Assembly (NCBI GenBank): GCA_032622095.1
Contig: CP136061.1
Span: 258,262,077 to 258,326,076 of the forward strand
Origin: Siphonodentalium dalli
Lineage: Eukaryota > Mollusca > Scaphopoda > Gadilida > Siphonodentaliidae
Length of the DNA: 64,000 nt
Reading direction: 5' to 3'
Shown: positions 39,560 through 49,281 of the stretch, one piece after another
Layout of the letters: each line of letters opens with the position of its first letter
Numbering within the stretch: the stretch's first letter is position 1
Translations under genes and position numbers: made by a program
Notes under the pieces: generated by a model
Database searches by the model: none
The model's input: the letters and a program-made list of their open reading frames with translations, nothing else
What the model was told of the DNA's origin: nothing

Positions 39560-40850
39560 GTACTCATATATGAGCAGCATCCCAGCGAGATCGAGAGGGT
39601 TTCCGTTTGTGGAGGGATGTCAACATTGGAATGTCCAACTGTACCGCCTTTAACCATACCAAACTCACAAGTTTGCATAAAAATTCAATTTGCACGACCC
39701 CCCCCCTTGTTGTGGCCATGCATGAACACATTTTGAGATGAAAACCTGCAATGTATGGTTCGGCCTGGTGCGGGAATTGTTTAAATCCTAGCAACTAGAC
39801 TGGTCTCAGCTTTCCAAGTGTTGGAATTTCCAACCTGATAACCCCCAAGGTTGGACACATCCCAATAGATCAGAATAGATGGCCATTTCAGTCCAATATT
39901 TAGACTTAAAAGCACGCTGGCCTTCGCGGTGAGCATTGCTCTTAAAATAGTCACACCCATTAAAACAACCATTAACAGATAGACTATTAAAATATAGAGA
40001 TATTTTGTTCTTATACCAAATAAGGATTAACTGTCATGTGGACTGTTTTTATGGAGATGTAACCGTGAGGTAAGTGGACATAACTTGTGTAAAACCCGAA
40101 GGGTTTTACATACAAGTTATGACCACTTACCTCACGGTTACATCTCCATAACAATAGTCCACATGACAGTTAATCCTTATATTTATATACATTTAGCGAA
40201 AAAGCCACTTTTGTAAATGTATTTAAATCGAAAAGTGTATCCTGCTCAAATATGTCCGTTATTTCGTCAAAGACACTTTTTCAAATATCTCCGTTATTTC
40301 GTTTATAAAACTAATTTCATATTTCTATATTTCGTTCTATGTTTCGCCCTATTTCGCTGTATTTTCCTATTTCGATTTTCGATGTATTTTCCTATTATAT
40401 TCTAGCCACCTCATCCACCACGTTCTCTGTTTGTATGCAGGAACGTGGCTATAATGTTTCCGTTGGTGGTGTCCACCTTGGAAATTTACAACTGCACCCC
40501 CTTGAACCATACAAAACACACACAAATTTGCTTAATTCCAGTTGCACCACCGTAAGTTTTGATTTTTCCCGACTGTTCCATTCATGTCTGGATGGTAGCT
40601 TATTCTGAACGAATCAGTAGTCATTTCGGCCATGCATGGGAACATTTTGAGATGAAAACCTGAAAATTGCATGGTTCGTTCCGATGTGAGAACCTTTTGA
40701 AATTTGAACATGAACATTGCAAAGTCGTAGCAACTGGCATGGCCTCACACTTTCCATGTTTTGCTAATTTTCTACCTGATATCCCCCTTATATGGTTGGC
40801 AAATTTCCAACTGTTTGTAAACAGTAAGTCGATTGTCATATAAAATCTAA
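39560..40850. repeat. Two diverged copies of a non-coding repeat flanking a hairpin
   Basis: 39590-39830 and 40450-40800 share GG-TGTC-AC-TTGGAA, ACCATAC-AAAC, CATGCATG-GAACA and TTTTGAGATGAAAACCTG. The hairpin at 40019-40182 sits between them. Confidence 0.6.
40019..40182. repeat. Hairpin, about 75-bp arms
   Basis: AAGGATTAACTGTCATGTGG is mirrored by CCACATGACAGTTAATCCTT, with AAAACCCGAAGGGTTTT at the centre. Confidence 0.88.
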
Positions 40851-40928
40851 GGATTGTTGGGAAGAGAGTTCCACGGATAGTCGCTTGGCACGTAACTCAA
40901 AGAAAAGCATTATTCCTGCATGCCTTAC

Positions 40929-41504
40929 TCGTATTTAAATTCGCGCAGTACTATTTCTCGCCCAGTTTTGAATTGGCGCATTTTAAATTCGCGCACTTAG
41001 CTGCGCGAATTCAAAACTGACAAAATGATTTTCGTAATATTTCTGTGATATTTTCGCATATATCTTGGCGCTCATGACAATTTCGGTTCTTAATCATTGG
41101 AGATAGTATATGTGTACTATTAAACACCATCGCGGCGGATTTACATCGTGTAGACAACCTAGAAACTACATACATCACAATTTTGTGGCGACTTGGAATA
41201 CTAGTATTTCGTATACAAACATTTCAACATTGTCTATGTCACCATGATTTATCGCTTGAATTGTGAGCAATGATCTTGATAGCGGTTAACCAAATGTAAA
41301 TATATGCACACTAGGCTGTCCTATAGGCGTAATTATCTATTCAACCGTTCATAATAAATGTAAACTCAGCAACAGAACCATCTTGTATTTCATATGGACT
41401 GTGGTTTAGATTAAACTTGGGAGTCGTAGTATTTTAGTTTTAAATTCGCGCACCGATGGGGGCGCGAAAAATAGTACTGCGCGAATTTAAATTCGAGCCC
41501 GATA
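40929..41504. mobile_element. MITE-like element with AAATTCGCGCAGTACTATTT termini
   Basis: The left end is mirrored by AAATAGTACTGCGCGAATTT at the right. About 575 bp; further AATTCGCGCA motifs lie inside. Confidence 0.7.
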
Positions 41505-41509
41505 CAGGT

Positions 41510-42830
41510 TCAATTCTGCGTTTGTTACTTTATAGTTAGGAGGGCAATAATATACATTATTACTGCTGGGCGTTTGTATCGGATGTGCAAGTGTGAGTAT
41601 GTTTGTCATTTATGTTATTGTATGTTTGGCAGGCATGGCTTGGAACATTTGTATCAACGACGAGAGACTTAAACAAAGAAACAAGAAATTAACAGAACCA
41701 AGTAAATAGTATGCATACAAAATAGCAATGTTAGCTGGCGGTGAACTATTCTTCTTATGTACGAAGAAATAATTTGTATTGGGGGGGGGGGCCACCCCAT
41801 GGGAATCATGCACAGTATATCAGTCAATATGCAGTAAACTGTTGAATCCAGCGATGGCGGCAACTCATATAGACAGCATGTGCGTGCCCAGTCCCCACGG
41901 GGTGGGTACCCAAATAAACTATACTGGGCTTCGGAATTTTTGTCATGCCATTTCCGCGCTTCTGTTTGACGTGATAGGTAGGAAGGGAAAGAACTCTATG
42001 GATAATGAGTTTTTTGGTCTGGTTATTATTGTGCATGCTAACTAACGTCATCTACAAAGTAGAGTTGTTAGCCCTGATACGTTATTTCGCGAGGCAGTGT
42101 AAAGAACGATATAACAGTTTCGAATTGAGTAGATGAGTGTGATTAATGGTGCAAAGTTTTGCGCATTATATATATTTTTCTTTGTAGACAACTTTGAATT
42201 AAGTCCATATTTCAGGTTACATTACTGTGCGACAAGATGTGTATCTCTTCATGGGTTTTGTTATAAACAGCGCTTGGTCGTGATTCAATAATTAGATCAT
42301 ATGCCATTTCCGCGCTGCTTAATGTGTTGATGCGTAGAAGATAAACAAGAAAACCGTAGTCAAAAATGCTAACGCCCTCAAGATCATATTATTATATAGG
42401 CATATATAAAATACATTAGAATTTTAATATAGTGATTGTGAAAAACGTGTATATAGGTAAGGACTATGTAGTTGATTATATGTGCTAGTGTGTGTATACA
42501 CTGTACACTTGGTGAGAAAGGATGTGAAAACATTTTTTAAATCGGACGTGCCAACTAAAGTTTATTTTGAAATATTTACACACCACAATGGTATGTTTTC
42601 ACAAAGGGCGCATACATGTACATATATACGTTCTGACATGTGACTCGCCAAACATGCAACAGCCATTGCATTGATACACCAATAACCACACACACATTGC
42701 CAAAGAAGTGACGAATGCTTTGACGATTGACACGGTATTATGTTGACGCGGGAAATACACTAAACTATGAGTTTCTCCGTTCTCTTATACGACATTAGAA
42801 TTGTTTTCGACTGGCATGTATCTTTTCTTT
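41510..42830. other. Gene-free region
   Basis: No supported gene. A G-run is at about 41781; ATGCCATTTCCGCGCT occurs twice, near 41945 and 42301. Confidence 0.45.
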
Positions 42831-42837
42831 GTTATTT

Positions 42838-43165
42838 GTTCTAATTTCTATTGAAATAGAAGTATGAATTATGAATGGTGTATGCTATAGCATGCACAAT
42901 AATAACCAGACCAAAAAACTCTCGACCTTCGTTACTTGGTTCAAGTGCGCAAATACCGAGTACGTTTCTAATCACACAGAGTCCTTCCTAGTAAGCAAAT
43001 ACCTGTTCTAATTTCTATTGAAATCGAAGTATGAAAAGTCCATGAAATTGCATGCAGGATAATAATGCGGCCAAAATTGTCGATATTCGTTACATGGTCC
43101 AAGTACGCAAATACCGAGTATATTTCTGGTCACATTTAGTCCATCCAAGTACGCAATCACCGAGT
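42838..43165 (+). repeat. Diverged tandem duplication (two copies)
   Basis: GTTCTAATTTCTATTGAAAT occurs at 42838 and 43008, each followed by related AATAATG-GGCCAAAA and CAAGT-CGCAAATACCGAGTA sequence. Confidence 0.75.
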
Positions 43166-43265
43166 AAGTTTTAATCACATTTATTCCATATACTTGCCAA
43201 TATACACCATAAGAGGGTGTAATGATGATCTAAGAATGGCCTCAGTTAATGCACTCCTGATATCA

Positions 43266-43690
43266 ACTGAAGATGTGGTCTCACGAGGGTTACTTAAAAT
43301 ACATGTATGGTCCAATAAGGGTTAATTGAAATATGGTCACACCCAGAGAGCGTTATTAAAAAAAATGATCACATGAGGGTAAATTAAAACATGGACACAT
43401 GAGGGTTAAATAAAATATGGTCCCATGAGGGTTAATACAAATATGGACCCATGGGGTTAATTGAAATATTGTCCAACTACTGTCAATTAAAATATGGTAA
43501 CATGTGTGTTAACATTAGGAGAGCTAATTAAAATATAAATATGGTGTCATCAGTGATGATTAACAACGGTCCCATTGGGTTAAATAAAACATAGTCCCAT
43601 GAGGGTCAATTAAAATATGGTCCAACGAGGACTAACTAAATATGCCCCCATGAGGATCAATTAAAACATGGCCACAAGAGGGTTAATTTC
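43266..43690 (+). repeat. Degenerate minisatellite TGAGGGTTAATTAAAATATGG
   Basis: About 12 units of 30-38 bp, all AT-rich, with heavy divergence. Confidence 0.85.
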
Positions 43691-44157
43691 TGAACATTGT
43701 TCAATTCACATAGCATTCTGATATATACTGAATACACAGACATAAACCGATGTTTAGAATTAGGCCGCATTGTATGTTAAACAACCAATGTGAAGGGTTA
43801 GTGTTGGAACTTTTCAACTTTAATAACATCTTTATTAATCATAGCTAAGATATAATCCGCATACAATGAAAAAAGGTGTAGATACCGAGCCTAAGGTTCA
43901 CTAAATGTCAATATTTACAAAAAGCACGCATGATTAACGTGTGAAATGATTATTAATTACAATCCCAATTCATTTAGAATATAACATGCCGATATTTATC
44001 GCGTATAAATAAATGAAAAAATACACTAAACGGTGTTGGATAACATGTTAAACACCGATATAAACAAACAGCTCGAACGGTTCATGTGTGAATTAAATTT
44101 CGTATACCATCCTCACATCCCCATGCAATATATTAGTAGATAGATTTCCGATGTATG

Positions 44158-44890
44158 TCACGTGAAAATAACAAAGCAGGTTAAACAACAATATAAACAC
44201 ACAGCGCGCTGTGCACTAAGGGTCTTCGTGTTAAAACCATACGCTGAGTTCTTCAGCTCGAACAATAAGTTATCTATGGATAAGCTTGCTTCTCTCAACA
44301 TTGGTATCCAGCATGAGTTGTATTTTTGGAAACGAGTGCAGCATTGCATACCCTTAAGTGATTTTGCTATAAGTATCCACGTTTTGCCCCGGACGTGCTT
44401 TTCAAATAGCTCAATAACCAACCGTTGATCCATACAGTGTCAAACGATTTCCATAAGTCCATGAAGCAAGAAAATAACGTATTGTGCCTCTCGGACGTAC
44501 ATGAAATGCATTCGGTCAGAACAGATTATGTCTTAGAACCACTGACCTCACGCTGGAACCCCTATAGCGAGGGATGAGGCGTTATCAATAATGGCTTATA
44601 CAGCTCAAGTCTTGTGTGTGTTAGTTTTTCGAATGATTTGTATATTACAGACAGCATTGTTATAGCGCAGTAATTATCACAAGACTCTTTAGGTTTATAT
44701 CCACCTTTATGTAGTGATAAAATAATATCATGTTCCCTGTTGTGTTGCTTATGGAATATACATCTACTCCATCTGTAAACAATTATTGAAAAAACAACTC
44801 GGTGATTCGGCTAAGCTAGTACACCCATATAGAGAAGGTACTCATAGTTGACTCCATCCAGCCCTGAAGCTTCTTTTTTTTGTGTTTCTA
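44158..44890 (-). pseudogene. Decayed non-LTR (LINE) reverse transcriptase fragment
   Basis: Minus-strand frames, broken by several stops and shifts, retain reverse transcriptase landmarks in order: a DNYCAITMLSVIYKSFEKL-like segment (fingers region), then SCFMDLWKSFDTVW, corresponding to motif A (F-D--KAFDTVW), then a longer open stretch of 91 codons at 44158-44433 with LFEKHVRGKTWILI and LKGMQCCTRFQ. The order and spacing match Jockey/CR1-type LINE polymerases. No endonuclease or 3' end is visible, so it is an old internal fragment. It lies only about 130 bp outside the Polinton. Confidence 0.7.
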
Positions 44891-45020
44891 TAAAGACGGT
44901 AGTTCTGTTGAATTTACAGGAAAAGCAATAAGTGTGTCTAAATGGTTAGAATAGGAGCGAGTCGATTCATTTTCTACAAATTAATTTACAATGGCATGAT
45001 GGGAGTCGCCGAACGACGGG

Positions 45021-45026
45021 TCCGTC
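45021..45026. other. Target-site duplication, left copy (TCCGTC)
   Basis: The hexamer TCCGTC directly abuts the left terminus and recurs at 59230-59235 against the right terminus. A 6-bp duplication is typical of Maverick/Polinton integration. Confidence 0.85.
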
Positions 45027-45165
45027 TGATGATGATGATGATACCCCGCCTGTTTGGTGCCAGTCTAGACAGTTTGACCTACATTCTCTGCAGTACTACC
45101 GTTGGTGTTTGACCTATATTCTCCGCCCACGCGTCGGTTTATGATCCCCATTAGCATATTATTAT
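45027..45165 (+). repeat. Left terminal inverted repeat of the Polinton
   Basis: This end matches the reverse complement of 59100-59229 almost perfectly. It begins TGAT and then has five GAT units; the right copy has only two, which accounts for the 9-bp length difference. Identity stops after the motif CATATTATTAT. The hexamer immediately outside is TCCGTC. The repeat is short for the family, where TIRs are often several hundred bp. Confidence 0.93.
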
Positions 45166-45253
45166 TTAGATACGGTGTATTTATCAGTGTATTATCTATG
45201 TCACGTGATATCGTTATAATGGTTGTGAATGTACTATTTTATAATAATTTATT

Positions 45254-45484
45254 ATGGAGAGTGACGGTTCTTCAGAAAAGTGGTATTGGCTTGGCCAGAA
45301 AGTACCTAGATCCGAGATTGTATATTTCTGTCAAATTATTATTATTTATACGATAGTAATCACATCTATCGTTAATTTGTCAATAGGTCACGAGGCCTCG
45401 ACATTATGGACGAGTCTATTGAGTTCGTCTGTTGGGTACCTACTTCCGGCCCCTACTATAAATAGAAGAAGCGTCGTGGTATAA
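45254..45484 (+). CDS. Small two-helix membrane protein, Polinton-associated
   Basis: This 76-aa protein has two hydrophobic segments, about residues 22-42 (FCQIIIIYTIVITSIVNLS) and 50-64 (LWTSLLSSSVGYLLP), separated by a short polar loop. The C-terminus is short and basic. From memory, small proteins with an LLSS..GYLLP signature recur in metazoan Polintons and adintoviruses; their role is unknown, and a virion or host-membrane function is only a guess. It is the first gene of the plus-strand block, 31 nt ahead of the TBP-like gene. An AT-rich stretch with TATA-like sequence lies just upstream of its ATG. The overlapping 84-aa frame beginning in the TIR at 45102 looks like a shadow. Confidence 0.75.
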   Translation: MESDGSSEKWYWLGQKVPRSEIVYFCQIIIIYTIVITSIVNLSIGHEASTLWTSLLSSSVGYLLPAPTINRRSVVV

Positions 45485-45515
45485 AAGGTAATGTGTATAT
45501 CATAATGTTGTCACT

Positions 45516-46028
45516 ATGGTACGCGTAACTAATGTAGTATGTTCCAGTCAGTTAGGATGTCCTGTGGATGTGATATATTTGGCTAATGCACTACGTAACG
45601 TCGTATGTAAGAGGGGTTTCTTAATTTGGAGGAATCGTTCTATAGGCGGATCATGCTGGCTCTATAAGACGGGTAAACTTATGTGTGCGGGAGCTGCTAG
45701 TCACGCGGAAGATGGAATTCGAAGACTGCGAAAGTATGCCAGAATAATTCAAAAGATCGGATACCCAGTATGCCTGTCCAGAGTTCGTATAATTACCATG
45801 TCAGCCGTTCATAAATGCAGCCCATTATCATTAAGGTTATTGGTCGAATATCTCGGTGGTAACTATTATCCAGAAATTATTCCTGCTGTGACATTCTACA
45901 CTGAGGGTATCCACTTCGCTTGTCACCTGAGTGGATCTATTTTAATAACGGGTATAAAGAATCAACGACAGATCGTACGTGAGGTGCTACCGAAAATTCT
46001 AGAACTCGAAATCTGCAGTAATGGATGA
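45516..46028 (+). CDS. TATA-box-binding-protein (TBP)-like protein
   Basis: This 170-aa protein shows the two-repeat saddle fold of TBP. Repeat 1 (about 5-85) carries a GKLMCAGA turn (53-60) followed by a helix with RKYARIIQKIGYP (72-84), a very close match to the strongest TBP signature. Repeat 2 (about 88-165) has NYYPEIIP (116-123) followed by LSGSILITG (138-146), matching the second-repeat pattern. TBP normally binds TATA DNA and nucleates the pre-initiation complex for all three nuclear RNA polymerases. By my hand alignment the four DNA-intercalating phenylalanines are not kept: the positions fall near R33/F35, Y50, I122 and H137, so its DNA contacts may differ. Length is that of a bare TBP core without a long N-terminal tail. 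It overlaps the integrase start by 8 nt. I do not know of TBP homologues as a normal Polinton gene. Confidence 0.85.
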   Translation: MVRVTNVVCSSQLGCPVDVIYLANALRNVVCKRGFLIWRNRSIGGSCWLYKTGKLMCAGAASHAEDGIRRLRKYARIIQKIGYPVCLSRVRIITMSAVHKCSPLSLRLLVEYLGGNYYPEIIPAVTFYTEGIHFACHLSGSILITGIKNQRQIVREVLPKILELEICSNG

Positions 46029-47094
46029 ATATCTACATTCTCTGTATTATGACCCGAGTAAACCAGGTAGTTTCGGAGGAGTTGAAAAACTATATCAGGC
46101 TGTTAAAGCTGAAGGATCACACGTTATCAGCAGGAAGAAAATTCGAGATTGGTTCAGTTCTCAAGAGACCTATACGCTAATTAAACCATCTAGACACAAA
46201 TTTCCTAGAAGTAGAGTCGTGGTTGAAGGCTTAGACTCGTTGTGGGACTGTGATTTGGCAGACTTGACTGCTTCAGGAAGTCGTTATAAATACATTTTGG
46301 TTATAATCGATGTATTTTCAAGATACGCTTGGTGTCGTGCCTTGATAAAGAAAGATGCGAAACACGTCAGTGAAGCTTTCGAAGATGTGTTTCTTCATGA
46401 AACACGTAGACCATCCATACTGAGAACGCACAAGGGGACGGACTTTAATTCAAGACCCGTTCAGAGGTTATTCAAGCGGGAAGGAATCAAATACCTGTCG
46501 ACCGAAAATGAAACTAAAGCCAATTACGCGGAGAGATTAATAAAGACCCTGAAGACGAGGTTATATAGATATCTCGTTCACAATAGTATTCAAGAATATT
46601 TCAGTGTATTGCAGGATATTGTGGAAAGCTACAATAACATGGTACACCGTTCCACCGGTTACACACCGACGTCAGTTAATAAAGGCAACGAATCTGAGGT
46701 GCGCTATCAACAGAAACTACTTCTTCGAGAGGGTAGTGTCAAATTAAAAAAGTACGAGTTCAAGGTCGGTGACAGAGTGAGGATATCACACATCAAAGGA
46801 GTTTATGACAAAGAATTTTATAAGAAGTGGACGGGTGAAATTTTCACGGTGGTACTGCGATATAGAAGAGGATGTGTGAACGTTTACAAGTTGAAAGATT
46901 GGGACGAGAAAGAAGTCACAGGCTCATTTTACGCGCAAGAATTACAAGCAATTAAAGTGGACCCTGATGCAGTTTACAGAATCGAGAAAATACTAAAAAG
47001 GTGCGGGAACACAGTTTTAGTTCGTTGGCTGAATTGGGGTTCTAAATACGACTCTTGGATATCGAGAACTGATCTAGTGAAATACGGAAAGTGA
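46021..47094 (+). CDS. Polinton rve-type integrase with C-terminal chromodomain; altered catalytic residue
   Basis: This 357-aa protein would insert the linear element into host DNA. Residues 1-66 form the family's N-terminal helical region (YDPSKPGSFGG, then a KKIRDW helix). The RNase H-fold core is about 68-225. The first catalytic Asp is D78 in CDLADL and the Glu is E171 in YAERLIKTLK. The second position, Asp in all active rve enzymes, is H137 in RTHKGTDF (codon CAC at 46429-46431), so strand transfer is probably impaired. An SH3-like barrel follows (about 244-280), then a chromodomain (about 318-352, with YRIEKIL and a VRWLNW core), a module that can bind methylated histone tails. It overlaps the TBP-like gene by 8 nt and the penton gene by ATGA. 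Confidence 0.95.
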   Translation: MDEYLHSLYYDPSKPGSFGGVEKLYQAVKAEGSHVISRKKIRDWFSSQETYTLIKPSRHKFPRSRVVVEGLDSLWDCDLADLTASGSRYKYILVIIDVFSRYAWCRALIKKDAKHVSEAFEDVFLHETRRPSILRTHKGTDFNSRPVQRLFKREGIKYLSTENETKANYAERLIKTLKTRLYRYLVHNSIQEYFSVLQDIVESYNNMVHRSTGYTPTSVNKGNESEVRYQQKLLLREGSVKLKKYEFKVGDRVRISHIKGVYDKEFYKKWTGEIFTVVLRYRRGCVNVYKLKDWDEKEVTGSFYAQELQAIKVDPDAVYRIEKILKRCGNTVLVRWLNWGSKYDSWISRTDLVKYGK

Positions 47095-47501
47095 TGAGAT
47101 TATACTTATCTAGCCGTCATAGTGACGATTCTTTTCCCGGAAATGAAGCGGGTGATTTCACAACGCCACTACCCGCTGATTGGTTACTAGATTCACGATG
47201 GACGTGTTGCCTGGAACAATTTTCTATAAAACCCGAGGACCCGCATGACGTTATGTACGTATGTTGTGACGTATGCGAACATTCATTCGTTTATAATAAA
47301 ATGGCACCCGTACTAAGAGTTATTTATAGAGGCAGTAAATCAACTTATAAGTACGGTAAGAGTCATGACGTGCGCGTTACTAGGACTGACCCGCAGTTTA
47401 TAAGGGTATACGTCTTGGATGGTAATTTGGCGCCTATAAAAATTACTACTTCAGAGTACACGTTGAACTTTAGCCATAATGGGGACTCCGTACTATTATG
47501 A
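47091..47501 (+). CDS. Minor capsid (penton) protein, single jelly-roll
   Basis: This 136-aa protein matches the Polinton minor capsid pattern: an N-terminal strand with SSRHSDDSFPGNEAGDFTTPL, then a W-C-LEQF strand (37-44), a VCCDVCEHSFV strand near 57-67, and an APVLRVIY strand. Single-jelly-roll penton proteins form the vertices of the predicted icosahedral capsid. It sits between integrase and major capsid genes, starts in an ATGA overlap with the integrase stop and overlaps the next frame by 23 nt. The Cys-rich central strand (VCCDVCEH) is unusual, but no metal site can be argued from it. Confidence 0.8.
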   Translation: MMRLYLSSRHSDDSFPGNEAGDFTTPLPADWLLDSRWTCCLEQFSIKPEDPHDVMYVCCDVCEHSFVYNKMAPVLRVIYRGSKSTYKYGKSHDVRVTRTDPQFIRVYVLDGNLAPIKITTSEYTLNFSHNGDSVLL

Positions 47502-47700
47502 CTTTGATCTTAAAAAATATGTACCCTACGATGACTCGAAGTACCTACCCGAGACTGAAGCGAAACCTGAAAAACTTATAAGGAAAGCCGCAGCTAAGAA
47601 GATAAAAGTTAAAAAGATAAAAGCAGGAAAAGCGAAGAAGACAAACATTGGAAAAGTTAAAAAGGAACCCGCAAACGACATATTCTCCTCACCAAAATGA
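47479..47700 (+). CDS. Lysine-rich small protein, possible virion core protein
   Basis: This 73-aa product begins with an aromatic/acidic stretch (PYYYDFDLKKYVPYDD) and then becomes strongly basic between about 29 and 63, with repeated KKIK, KAKK and KVKK motifs. That composition fits a nucleic-acid-condensing or nuclear-targeting virion component, but I recognise no family. It overlaps the end of the penton frame by 23 nt and the start of the major capsid gene by ATGA, so it is embedded in the morphogenesis block. The overlaps on both sides support it as a real gene; its function is inference. Confidence 0.7.
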   Translation: MGTPYYYDFDLKKYVPYDDSKYLPETEAKPEKLIRKAAAKKIKVKKIKAGKAKKTNIGKVKKEPANDIFSSPK

Positions 47701-48941
47701 GTAACTTACCTACATTTTCGAAGGCTACTGAAAGGCCGGAAGTTATGCAAAGGGAATGGATGGAATACAACCCCGTTAACCAGATAGTAGACGGTGCTCC
47801 TATAGAGTTCAACGTACCATCGACGTCTCAGAAATATATTGATTTTCGAAACAGTTTTCTAAACTTGACTTTGAAAATTGTGAAAGGTGACGGAAGCGCT
47901 TTGAAAAAAACTTCAAAAGTAGGAATTATTAACGCACCAGTCCACTCATTGTTCTCGTCAGTCGACATCGAGCTTCAGCAAACTACGTTATCAACATTAG
48001 GACCGTTTTATCCTTACAAGTCTTATCTGGACGTGCTATTGAGCGCGGATGAAAATGTTATCAACAATGGTCTACAACAGCGGATGTGGTACAAAGACAC
48101 GCCCAACGAATTCGACGATACAACACCCATCGGAGGCAATCTAGGTTTTTATGAAAGAGCGAAGCTCACGGCGGAAAGCAAAGAAATAAAAGTTTCCGGA
48201 CCGATACTACATGATCTGTGCCAACAGGATAGATATATTATCAACGGTGTGCCCGTCCGCATTAAATTATGGCCCGTGAAGAATGCTTTCGCACTAATGA
48301 ATGGCGAAGAGAATGAAAATTACAAAGTTAAAATAACCGGTGCTAGTATCAGAGTTTGCTTTTGCAAAATGATTCCTAGTGTTACCAACGAAATCGAAGA
48401 ACGGTTGAAAAAATCTGATGCCATTTATCCCTACCTGAGATCCGCAGTGAAGGCTTTCTCTATCGCCAAAGGGTCTTTCAATTTCACAGCCACTGACTTG
48501 TTTCAAGGAGATATACCTCGGCGTATCATAGCGGTTATGATTGATGCTGCGGGATTTAATGGAAATTACAAGAAAAATCCACTGAACTTTCAACATTTCA
48601 ATTGCAGTAGCGTGGCTTTCACAGTGAATGGACAGTCATTACCTAGCCGACCACTGAGCATGAATTACGGGAAGGAAGATTATCTCGAAGCTTACAGTAA
48701 CTTGGTACGAGCGTATCCCGGAACGTCCATATCACGAGAGGATTTTGACGGTGGTTATGCTATTTACTGTATTGACCCGACTGGATCTATCGAAGACGGA
48801 CAACCGGTGGTCAAGGGATTGGCGCAAATGGATATTAAGTTCACAGAAGCATTGTCGCAGACTATAGTGTTATTGGTATACGGGACTTTTCCATCACACT
48901 TCAGCATAAACGAGGCTCGCAATGTGTCATCTGCCAACTAA
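47697..48941 (+). CDS. Major capsid protein, double jelly-roll
   Basis: This 414-aa protein is the Polinton hexon-like capsomer. The N-terminal segment (about 20-55: EWMEYNPVNQIVDGAPIEF then DFRNSFLNLTLKI) is the characteristic opening of the first jelly-roll. A conserved FSSVDIELQQT strand and a PYKSYLDVLLS helix follow (about 85-116). The second jelly-roll occupies roughly 225-405 and ends in a LVYGTFPSHFSI strand. Double-jelly-roll trimers would tile an icosahedral shell. It is the last gene of the plus-strand block; AATAAA signals follow at about 48970 and 48988. The uninterrupted frame shows no decay. Confidence 0.93.
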   Translation: MSNLPTFSKATERPEVMQREWMEYNPVNQIVDGAPIEFNVPSTSQKYIDFRNSFLNLTLKIVKGDGSALKKTSKVGIINAPVHSLFSSVDIELQQTTLSTLGPFYPYKSYLDVLLSADENVINNGLQQRMWYKDTPNEFDDTTPIGGNLGFYERAKLTAESKEIKVSGPILHDLCQQDRYIINGVPVRIKLWPVKNAFALMNGEENENYKVKITGASIRVCFCKMIPSVTNEIEERLKKSDAIYPYLRSAVKAFSIAKGSFNFTATDLFQGDIPRRIIAVMIDAAGFNGNYKKNPLNFQHFNCSSVAFTVNGQSLPSRPLSMNYGKEDYLEAYSNLVRAYPGTSISREDFDGGYAIYCIDPTGSIEDGQPVVKGLAQMDIKFTEALSQTIVLLVYGTFPSHFSINEARNVSSAN

Positions 48942-48969
48942 TATTTTTGTGTATATTATTAGTGTTGAA

Positions 48970-48993
48970 AATAAAAAATTTTGAAAAATAAAA
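48970..48993 (+). terminator. Poly(A) signals for the plus-strand block
   Basis: Two AATAAA hexamers lie 29 and about 47 nt after the capsid stop codon, in the narrow gap between the convergent blocks. Confidence 0.6.
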
Positions 48994-49079
48994 ACATAAG
49001 TTTCGTCTCGTTATTTCAGGGGATCCCCCACCGAAGGTATAGAAAAACAACAACATTGAATTATAATACAAATATAAGT

Positions 49080-49085
49080 TTTATT
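49080..49085 (-). terminator. Poly(A) signal overlapping the last minus-strand stop codon
   Basis: TTTATT on the plus strand gives AATAAA on the minus strand, overlapping the end of the 66-aa frame. Only about 90 nt separate it from the opposing signals, so transcripts from the two blocks may overlap. Confidence 0.55.
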
Positions 49086-49281
49086 TTGACATATATATCC
49101 ATTTCTTATTCAATAATCTTTCCCCCGGTGGTTTATCTATCTTCTTCATCATCGATGGTTTCCGAATTGCTGAGGACGTTGTAGGTGATTGAGTCTTTAC
49201 AGCCGTTTTCTTGATGGTATTTTTCAGTAAACGTTCATATTTGTCATAAGGTATGACCACATTTTTTGAATATGTTGACAT
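49081..49281 (-). CDS. Small basic protein, unknown
   Basis: This 66-aa protein has an N-terminal VVIPYDKYERLL segment (residues 8-19) and a basic, Ser/Thr-rich tail with KKTAVK, RKPSMMKK and KWIYMSK. Similar openings (PY-KY-RLL) occur, from memory, in small Polinton proteins, but I cannot name a family. Its ATG overlaps the previous stop by one base (TAATG), the arrangement seen through the whole minus-strand block. A virion or assembly role is plausible from position only. Confidence 0.6.
   Translation of the reverse strand: MSTYSKNVVIPYDKYERLLKNTIKKTAVKTQSPTTSSAIRKPSMMKKIDKPPGERLLNKKWIYMSK

Noticed and set aside
44162-44428. 88-codon plus-strand frame
   Set aside because: It is the antisense shadow of the minus-strand reverse transcriptase fragment.
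45102-45356. 84-codon frame starting inside the left TIR
   Set aside because: It overlaps the better-supported membrane-protein gene in another frame and shows no conserved feature.
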